Assembly (NCBI GenBank): GCA_001304035.1
Contig: LJUD01000042.1
Location: 1 to 12,799 of the forward strand
Direction: 5' to 3'
DNA length: 12,799 nt
From: a bacterium SM23_31
GTDB taxonomy: Bacteria; SM23-31
A program made the position numbers and the translations under genes. The notes beneath the pieces were generated by a model. The model saw only the letters and a program-made list of their open reading frames with translations. It did not search any database and was not told where the DNA came from. Below, piece by piece: positions 6,922 to 12,354 of this stretch; positions within the stretch are counted from its first letter, which is position 1; every line of letters starts with the position of its first letter.

Positions 6922-8349
6922 TCACCGGATGTCGTACCTGAGAAATGAGACGTACGCACCGACAAAGAAAACAATAATAAATCCAATCATTATAAAAAAA
7001 TCGGGAAGCACTCTTGCGAAGGAATTTCGCAAGCTTTCGGGTTTAAAATTATGTTCGGGCATGTCGCTTATATCGATTTCCGGCATCTTGCCCTCAGCTA
7101 TTTTAGTAAAATCAAGGCTTTTCATTGCTTTATTGGTAGCCCATTCGGAATATATAGGCTTATAAGACCTAATTGAATTGAGAAATCGTTCATGCTCTTC
7201 AATTCCCGTCTTGCCGAGGCTCATGGCACCGATCATAAGCGCTGACGCAGGTGAAATACGTGAAAAATTCAGCGCAAGCATCTGCTGCTTGAGGCGTTTC
7301 GCATGGTATCCCTCATCAATTAATGCATTATGTTCTTCAACTTTTGAGTTGAACTCTATCTGAATTTCCGCAATGTAATCTGTCAATTCTTTTTGATATG
7401 CGGCAATTTGTTCTTGATTTCCCGGATCTCCCTGAAACGTGTGTTCCTGCTGCCACTTCGTCATTTCCGGCAATAACTTTGCTTGTTCTTCCTTTTGGAA
7501 TTCTTCTTTTTCGGCGTTTATTTCGTGAACCGACGGAATCGGGGATATCCTTGCTGCGACCATCACAGCAGCTTTCGGTATAACCGTAACAAACGTTACC
7601 CAGATAAAAAGCAAGATAAGCAGACTTGATGAAGAACGGCTGGTCCGTGCGGAAACAAAAAGACTTAGCGTAAAAAATACCGATATATACAGAAGAAACA
7701 TCAGGAATATTAAACCGATCCTGATCCAATCATCTCCGGTTAGCAAGATGTTCGGGTAAATAACCAGTAAAATTAAACCTAAAAGGAGTGGAATAATTAA
7801 CGGCATCATCAAGCTGATGAATCCGCCGATCGCCTTACCCAGGATTAACCGGTCCCGTGGTATACTGTTTGACAGCGTGAGTTTCAGGGTACCCCGCTCC
7901 TTTTCGCCTACAATAGCATCGTAAGTAAACAGGATCGCAAAGAGGCTCAGAACTATCTTGATGATAAACGTCAGGTCAAGTTCACCAAATATTGCAAAGA
8001 CCGGATTACTATTATATTTTGAGTCGATTAAATTGGGGTCTATTGAGGTGGTCACGGTAGCCCGGCGCCCGACCGCCTCCTGTATACCGGAAATGATGGA
8101 GCTCAACACCTGCGGAGGTTTGTTTATTTTTGTTCCCATAGACAACAATGCGCCAAAATCCGACTGGCTATCAAGGTTTCTCTTATTCAGCGCTACGGCT
8201 GTGTTGTATTCATGCAATTCCGATGTGTAATTGTTAATACCGGTATAAACTGACAGCAGGATCAAGATTACGCACAACAAAAACGTAAAAACAAATTTCG
8301 GGCTGGTAATTGTCTCTAAAATTTCTTTTTTAATAATATCACGTAACAT
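6922..8349 (-). CDS. ABC-2 type transporter permease (first copy of tandem pair)
   Basis: This 475-residue permease has the same topology as the 5303-6730 product: TM1 at about 18-38, an extracytoplasmic loop, TM2 with the following GEKERGTLKLTLSNSIPRDR coupling segment, three more TMs to about 263, a long helical extracytoplasmic domain (AEKEEFQKEEQAKLLPEM onwards), and a C-terminal TM ending FLRYDIR. The first 26 residues and the C-terminal TM are almost identical to the paralogue, whereas the extracytoplasmic loops have diverged strongly. Start ATG 8349 is preceded by a modest AGGA motif. The gene lies 105 bp downstream of the ATPase stop. One ATPase with two paralogous permeases suggests a heterodimeric transmembrane unit, which is an inference. 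Confidence 0.92.
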   Translation of the reverse strand: MLRDIIKKEILETITSPKFVFTFLLCVILILLSVYTGINNYTSELHEYNTAVALNKRNLDSQSDFGALLSMGTKINKPPQVLSSIISGIQEAVGRRATVTTSIDPNLIDSKYNSNPVFAIFGELDLTFIIKIVLSLFAILFTYDAIVGEKERGTLKLTLSNSIPRDRLILGKAIGGFISLMMPLIIPLLLGLILLVIYPNILLTGDDWIRIGLIFLMFLLYISVFFTLSLFVSARTSRSSSSLLILLFIWVTFVTVIPKAAVMVAARISPIPSVHEINAEKEEFQKEEQAKLLPEMTKWQQEHTFQGDPGNQEQIAAYQKELTDYIAEIQIEFNSKVEEHNALIDEGYHAKRLKQQMLALNFSRISPASALMIGAMSLGKTGIEEHERFLNSIRSYKPIYSEWATNKAMKSLDFTKIAEGKMPEIDISDMPEHNFKPESLRNSFARVLPDFFIMIGFIIVFFVGAYVSFLRYDIR

Positions 8350-8420
8350 TGTTTTATTCCTGTTTTTGTATTGATTATGGCAATTTTAACGTCATTTAAT
8401 TTTAAAACGCCCTGTTTTAC

Positions 8421-8453
8421 AGCTAAAAGCTAATAGCTGAACGCTGAACGCTT
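8421..8453. repeat. Degenerate heptanucleotide tandem repeat (copy 1)
   Basis: Plus-strand 7-bp units are AGCTAAA, AGCTAAT, AGCTGAA, CGCTGAA and a partial CGCTT. The array ends one base before the ATPase stop codon and lies upstream of the first permease, in the position equivalent to the array at 6797-6824. Confidence 0.65.
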
Positions 8454-8454
8454 A

Positions 8455-9177
8455 TTAATTTACTTCTCCATGTTCATGCATATAATGCAAATAGAGCTTA
8501 CTGAGGTCTTCACCTTCCAGTTCCGACTGCGTCCTTAACATGACCAGTTTGCCCTGTTTTAAAAATCCGATTCTATCCGCAATATATTTAGCGCGGAGAA
8601 TGTCATGTGTGGACATGAATATTGCCTTACCGCTTTCTTTGAACTCCAGAAGTAGATCGAGAAATTCCGCTGCTGCTTTAGGATCGAGACCGGCGGTCGG
8701 TTCGTCAAGGATAATATTCGGCGCATCTTTTATCATTAAAATGGCGATGCCCAGCTTTTGCCGCATTCCTTTGGAGTAATTTTTTGTGCGCATGGTATAG
8801 GCTGATTCCTCCAATCCCACTTTCTGAAGTGCCCGGCGGTAATCCTTCTTTGACAATAAACGTTTGCCGGCGAGTTTCGCAAAATAATCGAGATTCTGAA
8901 ACGCAGTGAAATTGTCGTAAAGCATTACATTTTCAGATACGAAAGAAATGTAACGTTTTGATTTTAACGGCTCCTTAGTAACGTCGATGCCGTTAATGAG
9001 AGCCGTACCTTCGGTCGGGGGGATGAAGTTCAGGAAAAGATTAATTGCTGTGGTTTTTCCCGCGCCGTTGGCGCCGAACAGGCAAAATATTTCTCCCTCT
9101 TTCACTTCAAGATTGAGATTGTCAAGCGCCAAAAGACCATCATCGTAGCGTTTTGTAAGATTTTTTGCTTCTAACAC
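8455..9177 (-). CDS. ABC transporter ATP-binding protein
   Basis: This 240-residue ATPase of the CcmA/DrrA-like class drives the two downstream permeases. Walker A is GANGAGKTT (35-43), the signature is YSKGMRQK (134-141), Walker B is NIILDEP with catalytic Glu159, the D-loop is AGLDP (162-166), and the switch His191 is in STHD. The Q-loop position reads SEN (81-83) with Glu where Gln is usual, seen in a subset of ABC-2 exporter ATPases. The start is a GTG at 9177, chosen because AAAGGAG lies six bases upstream. It is the first gene of a probable operon running to the YbjQ-family gene. A sigma70-type promoter candidate lies at 9232-9260. No GntR-type regulator, which often accompanies such operons, is present. 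Confidence 0.95.
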   Translation of the reverse strand: MLEAKNLTKRYDDGLLALDNLNLEVKEGEIFCLFGANGAGKTTAINLFLNFIPPTEGTALINGIDVTKEPLKSKRYISFVSENVMLYDNFTAFQNLDYFAKLAGKRLLSKKDYRRALQKVGLEESAYTMRTKNYSKGMRQKLGIAILMIKDAPNIILDEPTAGLDPKAAAEFLDLLLEFKESGKAIFMSTHDILRAKYIADRIGFLKQGKLVMLRTQSELEGEDLSKLYLHYMHEHGEVN

Positions 9178-9200
9178 AGGTTTCTCCTTTCGATATTTTA

Positions 9201-9227
9201 TTGTATTATTGTATTAGTAATATACTA
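9201..9227. promoter_or_regulatory. Tandem 8-mer and inverted repeat in the leader of the ABC operon
   Basis: TTGTATTA occurs twice in tandem at 9201-9216. It overlaps an inverted repeat, TAGTA-ata-TACTA (9215-9227). Both lie between the promoter candidate and the GTG start of the ATPase, where a repressor site would be plausible. The region is nearly pure A/T, so this is weak. Confidence 0.25.
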
Positions 9228-9231
9228 CACT

Positions 9232-9260
9232 AAAATAATAATTTTTCCGTTTTAATGCAA
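9232..9260 (-). promoter_or_regulatory. Candidate promoter of the ABC transporter operon
   Basis: On the minus strand TTGCAT (9260-9255) and TATTTT (9237-9232) are 17 bp apart, about 55 bp upstream of the GTG start of the ATPase gene. Confidence 0.35.
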
Positions 9261-9651
9261 TAAATTTTTAGTTTTTATGGGAAATTGTTTTACCCGGTTT
9301 ATTCATAAAAATCTTTGTTTGCATATAATTTAACACTTTTAATGAAAAATTAAAAAGTATTTATCGGATTTAATGATAAATTTTCAATTCAATGTTTATC
9401 ATTTATTATTCCCGGTGGGTATTAACTTACATTGCCGGCAGCAAATACTGCTCAAGATGTAAATATTGCTTATTTTATAGTTGTAGTTAAAATTCCGATT
9501 AGCAGATGAAAATAAACAGCAGATTCCCGTGTCGGCTTTTAATACCTCACAACCATTTGTAAATTTATCCTTTCTTCATTCAACACATTAAGTATATAAA
9601 ATACTTTTAAAAATTGAACCTAAAACGCTTGCTTCATGCCAAAAAATGTTG
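9261..9651. other. AT-rich intergenic region with a 9-bp inverted repeat
   Basis: No convincing gene was seen on either strand. The clearest structure is a perfect 9-bp inverted repeat, AATGATAAA (9372-9380) with TTTATCATT (9395-9403), around a 14-base loop. It is not followed by a T-tract on either strand. It could be a regulator site or a transcript stem. Confidence 0.35.
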
Positions 9652-9666
9652 ATATTACGGTAATAT
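9652..9666. promoter_or_regulatory. Perfect palindrome just upstream of a small ORF
   Basis: ATATTAC-G-GTAATAT is a perfect 7-bp inverted repeat with a one-base centre. It ends 9 bp before the AGGAGG of the ORF at 9687. The position fits an operator overlapping the 5' leader, or a stem near the ribosome binding site. Confidence 0.3.
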
Positions 9667-9686
9667 ACAAATTACAGGAGGTTATC

Positions 9687-9860
9687 ATGGGTATTAAATT
9701 AAGTTTATTCGGGGAGTTTTTGATTAAGTCTGCGCCTGCAAAAATTCTAATTGCAGTATCCTTAATTTTCATTAATTTTTCTCTATATGTATTTTTAGCC
9801 CCTTCCGGTGTTTGCGGACAGGAAAAAGAAATCACGGCAGTTTCCTTCCCGGATCCGTGA
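9687..9860 (+). CDS. Short exported peptide, probably the truncated N-terminus of a larger secreted protein
   Basis: This is the only plus-strand gene I can support. ATG 9687 has an excellent AGGAGG five bases upstream, which decides this start over an in-frame ATG at 9636. The 57-residue product has a basic N-terminus, a hydrophobic stretch at about 18-38 (KILIAVSLIFINFSLYVFLA) and then VCGQEKEITAVSFPDP before a TGA. That is a signal peptide followed by the first residues of a mature protein. The FPDP ending resembles the opening FPDPNLE of bacterial leucine-rich-repeat secreted proteins, but this is only a short match. The reading frame ends close to where the cassette region starts, so the gene may have been cut by the rearrangement that placed the array here. 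It could still be a functional small membrane peptide. Confidence 0.5.
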   Translation: MGIKLSLFGEFLIKSAPAKILIAVSLIFINFSLYVFLAPSGVCGQEKEITAVSFPDP

Positions 9861-9958
9861 GGTGTTCCACTGGAGTAATCATTTGCAGGCGAGTCTATAA
9901 TGAAAGGGTATGGCTTGTAGGTCGAGTATATCTTCTCCCCCTCGAATTTCCTGCCATA

Positions 9959-10074
9959 CACAGCTCACCTTTAGAATGAGTGTTGAGTATTGGAACAGCG
10001 GTAATAAATGGTTGAGCGATGCACGGGTCTGCCAATGGGGTAGGTGAGGGGGAAAAGGGAAAATTGGAGAACGT
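9959..10074 (-). repeat. Cassette leader repeat, copy A
   Basis: About 115 bp here match 10619-10731 at roughly 80% identity by eye, including runs such as TTTAGAATGAG, TTGAGTATTG and ATAAATGGTTGAG. In cassette orientation each copy starts at the end of an attC site and stops at a potential start codon (GTG here, ATG in copy B), after which the sequences diverge. The GTG at 9961 opens a minus-strand frame (VYGRKFEGEKIYS...). Its far part runs antisense over the better-supported small gene at 9687-9860, so I do not call it a gene. Confidence 0.7.
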
Positions 10075-10127
10075 CAGCGCTCAGCGGCTCGCGCTTTTTT
10101 CGGGTCCACTGGAGCGCCTTGTTAAGC
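10066..10127 (-). other. attC recombination site (attC1)
   Basis: In cassette orientation, R'' is GCTTAAC (matches RYYYAAC) at 10127-10121, and R' is GTTCTCC at 10072-10066. It keeps GTT but has a divergent tail. The arms pair as GCGCT (10077-10081) with AGCGC (10113-10117), and CAG (10082-10084) with CTG (10109-10111), leaving G10112 as a single extrahelical base. GG/CC pairs follow after one mismatch. The extrahelical G falls on the bottom strand of the cassette, as is known for attC. At 62 bp it is a classical short site. The cassette ORF terminates inside it at 10081. Confidence 0.85.
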
Positions 10128-10341
10128 GCCTCGTAGACCGAGTTATCTCCAGAAGCGATCTTAGCGCCTCATTAACTGATGCCGAGTCATGGAAAGCTTT
10201 AGCAATATCCGCCTCAAGAACGACTACGTTAGAACCTTCTTCGATTAGCCTTTTATAATATTTCCCTCGGACGGCTTTTGAATAATCGAAATTGTACTCC
10301 GGACGTAATTCTTCCTTGATCTTTTTATTTCTACCCTTCAT
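10081..10341 (-). CDS. Antitoxin-like small cassette protein (EYdFSkavRGKY family)
   Basis: This 86-residue basic/acidic soluble protein has the motif RPEYNFDYSKAVRGKYYKR, then NVVVLEADIAKAFHDS and SVNEALRSLLEI. It is a pattern I recognise from a family of small antitoxin-like proteins in bacterial genomes and integron cassettes, and I cannot assign a biochemical role. About the last 18 residues (RLTRRSSGPEKSASR and neighbours) are the translation of the attC site, so they are probably not conserved. The start at 10341 has GAGGAA upstream and overlaps (ATGA) the stop of a 10-codon brnT-like leader, implying translational coupling. A terminator lies upstream at 10484-10510, so the cassette probably relies on its own promoter between 10371 and 10483. 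Confidence 0.75.
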   Translation of the reverse strand: MKGRNKKIKEELRPEYNFDYSKAVRGKYYKRLIEEGSNVVVLEADIAKAFHDSASVNEALRSLLEITRSTRRLTRRSSGPEKSASR

Positions 10342-10370
10342 GCTTTTTCCTCATCCCATTCGAAATGCAC
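10338..10370 (-). pseudogene. Ten-codon remnant of a BrnT-family toxin gene
   Basis: From GTG 10370 the frame reads V-H-F-E-W-D-E-E-K-A and then TGA at 10340-10338. FEWDEEKA is the well-known start of BrnT-type ribonuclease toxins (M-x-F-E-W-D-x-x-K-A-x-x-N). AAGGA lies seven bases upstream of the GTG, so the original translation start is intact. The stop overlaps the ATG of the antitoxin-like gene. The rest of the toxin is absent, as if deleted cleanly after codon 10. A chance match is possible, but the residue match, start signal and TA-like neighbour argue against it. Confidence 0.6.
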
Positions 10371-10416
10371 GATTTAATCCTTCAATTCTATGTAGATTGA
10401 GAGCCTAACTATGGTT

Positions 10417-10433
10417 TATACAGATCATGTATA
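10417..10433. promoter_or_regulatory. Inverted repeat, candidate operator of the TA-like cassette
   Basis: TATACA-gatca-TGTATA is a perfect 6-bp inverted repeat, 47 bp upstream of the brnT-like start. It lies next to further TATATAC and ACAGC-rich sequence (10440-10462). Toxin-antitoxin operons are usually autorepressed at palindromes in this position. I could not assign a -35/-10 pair. Confidence 0.4.
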
Positions 10434-10483
10434 ATAACCTATATACAGCACATACAGCTATATAACACCCAAATGTGATAGTA

Positions 10484-10510
10484 AGAAAAAACCATTCCCG
10501 CTCAGCGGGA
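10484..10510 (-). terminator. Intrinsic terminator inside the cassette, upstream of the antitoxin-like gene
   Basis: On the minus strand TCCCGC-TGA-GCGGGA forms a 6-bp GC-rich stem with a three-base loop (10510-10496), followed shortly by a run of six T (10490-10485). It would stop transcripts arriving from the upstream cassette before they reach the brnT remnant. Confidence 0.6.
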
Positions 10511-10618
10511 TAAAACCCTAAATATAAATCGTTTACTATAAATACAATTTGATATTACAAAATTTTTCCTCTATTTGCAAGAATTTTTCCCTTCGTTCAT
10601 TACTATGGGCTTTCCATT
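10511..10618. other. AT-rich spacer between leader repeat B and the terminator
   Basis: Only a 16-codon minus-strand frame (MNGKPIVMNEGKNSCK) starts here, at 10624, directly at the end of leader repeat B. I see no evidence that it is functional. Confidence 0.3.
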
Positions 10619-10731
10619 CATAGCTCACATTTAGAATGAGGATTGAGTATTGAAACAGCGGTGATAAATGGTTGAGGGATGCATGGGCTGCCTTTGGGAC
10701 GGGTGAGGAGGGAGAAAAAAGTGGAGAATGT
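10619..10731 (-). repeat. Cassette leader repeat, copy B
   Basis: This is the second copy of the roughly 115-bp element at 9959-10074, in the same orientation and again abutting the R' end of an attC site. Copies differ by scattered substitutions and one or two single-base gaps, so they are not the product of a very recent duplication. Here the copy is followed by an ATG opening a 16-codon frame only. Confidence 0.7.
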
Positions 10732-10846
10732 GGGCGTCAGCCGCAGAACCGCTCAGGACTAGCCTTGAAAACTGAAAAGAGCTTCAGATCACGACAAAGC
10801 AGACTAAGATCCGAAGCGGTTCAGTCGGCTGGACGCAATGTTAGAC
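10723..10846 (-). other. attC recombination site (attC2)
   Basis: In cassette orientation, R'' is GTCTAAC (matches RYYYAAC) at 10846-10840. Arms pair as GCGT (10734-10737) with ACGC (10833-10836) and CAGCCG (10738-10743) with CGGCTG (10826-10831), with G10832 as the single extrahelical base. A further perfect 8-bp stem, GAACCGCT (10746-10753) with AGCGGTTC (10815-10822), follows. R' is ATTCTCC (10729-10723), one base away from a GTT core. Length is 124 bp with a long terminal loop. The membrane-protein ORF ends inside it at 10804. This is the clearest attC in the window. Confidence 0.88.
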
Positions 10847-12174
10847 TGCCTCATGGTGACAAAGCTCTTTCTATCAAATCGAAAGAAGAATAAAAGAGTA
10901 GTCAAAATGATGGGAATAATAGCCAGAACTATAAATGCCATGCGGGTCCCATAGACGATTTGATAATGTGGCAATGTGATGCCAACCAACAATCCAATTG
11001 GTAAGATCGTAAGAATCAAGAATGTGCTCTTACGAAGGGTTTTATTCTCATCCTTGGAGTATAAAACTAATGCACTTATCAGGGCCGAGCCAATATTATT
11101 TGCTATTGTCTCTGGACCGGTACTTCTATCAACATTTTTTTTTACCTTTTCCCTAAGAGTAAGCAAATTTCGGAGAACAAAAGCAGATACAGGAAATAGC
11201 CAAAAGAGTACCTTATAAAAGAAAGTAATATCAAGTTCTGCTGGAACGAGAGGTGGTTTTATTTTGTTCGACGTATCTATCTTGTCGCCAAGCTTTTTCT
11301 CTAAGAAAAGCTTTTTTCGAGTTACGCGGTCAACGTAAGATGAGTATGGCAACCTATCATCAAATATCTCCGGATCCCAAACAGTAAATTTTTTCTTAAT
11401 GTACTCCTTGTATAAGATCTCACAAATGGCTCGATTAGCATCATTTAGTTCATAAAAGTAAACCCAATTCTCGGAAAAAATAAGAGAGAAAGGGAGAATA
11501 AAAGAAAAATAAACTCGCACCGAATCATTCAAAAAACTAACGAATGACTCTTTATAATCTCCAACGATGGGCACCTTGACTTCATTGAAAATTTTGTCGT
11601 CCAATGCAATGTCGTATTGCTTCAAGAGATCCTTTATGAAACGCAATTTTAATTCAAGATCACTAATAAAAAAGTTTATTAGGAATTGATCATCGTCAAT
11701 GAACACTTTCAAACGTTTTTCAATATCAAGAAACTCATCGGGTAGGTTTGGCCATCTTTTCTTCAATTCTGTTTTGCCAGCGGTTGTCCAATAATTCCAA
11801 TCGCCCAGAAATATATCCTCAACTACTGCTCCGAAGCTATACCTATCGTCCAATGAACGTTCGTCCCACCCCCAGCCACCTCGGAACTGGAAAAGAGGTA
11901 CATATGTTCCATACTTGGCGAGTGTAATTGATTCTTTGGTTGAATCCGATTCTGCTGCCTTTTTATTAAGTTCCCAGTATAGGTCTCGTTTTTGATCAAG
12001 ATAGCTGTGAAAAATCTGTTGATTGCGTAAGAACTCAGATAAGCGTTCATATTCATCTTGGAGTTCCTTAGTTCGCAAACTGTCTTGAGAAAGTAGGCCA
12101 AATAACGCAAATGATAACAACAGACCTATCACAAACAGAATACTATTTTCTATAGTCTTGAGATTTTCATGCAT
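10804..12174 (-). CDS. Unrecognised 456-residue membrane protein carried on an integron cassette
   Basis: I do not recognise this protein. Residues about 10-30 are a strong N-terminal TM (ILFVIGLLLSFALFGLL), followed by a charged helical stretch (35-75), possibly coiled coil. Residues about 80-320 form a large mainly soluble domain with aromatic-rich motifs (FRGGWGWDERSLDDRYSFG, DWNYWTTAGKTELKKRWP) and a moderately hydrophobic part at about 215-240. Three further hydrophobic segments lie at about 322-342, 387-407 and 415-437. The last residues (SNIASSRLNRFGS) are encoded by the attC site. ATG 12174 has only a weak GGAG 11 bases upstream. At about 1.4 kb it is large for a cassette gene. It is adjacent to an antitoxin-like cassette, so a defence or envelope role is possible but unproven. 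Confidence 0.85.
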   Translation of the reverse strand: MHENLKTIENSILFVIGLLLSFALFGLLSQDSLRTKELQDEYERLSEFLRNQQIFHSYLDQKRDLYWELNKKAAESDSTKESITLAKYGTYVPLFQFRGGWGWDERSLDDRYSFGAVVEDIFLGDWNYWTTAGKTELKKRWPNLPDEFLDIEKRLKVFIDDDQFLINFFISDLELKLRFIKDLLKQYDIALDDKIFNEVKVPIVGDYKESFVSFLNDSVRVYFSFILPFSLIFSENWVYFYELNDANRAICEILYKEYIKKKFTVWDPEIFDDRLPYSSYVDRVTRKKLFLEKKLGDKIDTSNKIKPPLVPAELDITFFYKVLFWLFPVSAFVLRNLLTLREKVKKNVDRSTGPETIANNIGSALISALVLYSKDENKTLRKSTFLILTILPIGLLVGITLPHYQIVYGTRMAFIVLAIIPIILTTLLFFFRFDRKSFVTMRQSNIASSRLNRFGS

Positions 12175-12210
12175 CGTTGTAATGACTCCACTGTGCCTCG
12201 TTGGTTACCC

Positions 12211-12352
12211 TTATAACTTTGGCATCACCTGCGAACGCTTCAATCGCGACAGAATCGGTTTGGCACCCCGCTTGGAGCATATGAGCGGGTTGACGAGAGC
12301 GCTAGTCAGTATGCATGCGGTGGTTAGCCAATGTCTCCAGACAATGTTATGC
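12211..12352 (-). other. attC-like site (attC3), weaker
   Basis: In cassette orientation GCATAAC (12352-12346) lies two bases after the stop codon of the right-edge gene. It pairs over ATAAC with GTTATAA at 12217-12211. ATTGGC...ACC and GGTGATGCC further in can also pair. CCCGCT (12267-12272) and AGCGGG (12284-12289) form a central hairpin. A shorter alternative uses GGCTAAC (12329-12323) and GCGTTCGC near 12230-12237. Pairing is poorer than in the other two sites. The position between two same-strand single-gene units is the strongest argument. Confidence 0.45.
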
Positions 12353-12354
12353 CT

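Noticed and set aside
9620..9961. Minus-strand GTG frame starting VYGRKFEGEKIYS at the end of leader repeat A
   Set aside because: More than half of it runs antisense over the small plus-strand gene, which has a much better ribosome binding site and signal peptide. Only the first 35 codons or so could be a real cassette remnant.
9959..10731. Two spaced direct repeats as a CRISPR-like array
   Set aside because: There are only two copies, about 115 bp each, 545 bp apart and diverged. They abut attC sites and have no regular short spacers.
10723..10846. The long stem-loop as an intrinsic terminator of the membrane-protein gene
   Set aside because: It has no T-tract on the minus strand. The extrahelical base, R''/R' boxes and the ORF stop inside it fit attC instead.
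10871..12174. Integrase, transposase or IS ends associated with the array
   Set aside because: No tyrosine-recombinase or transposase motifs, and no terminal inverted repeats, were found in any frame read here.
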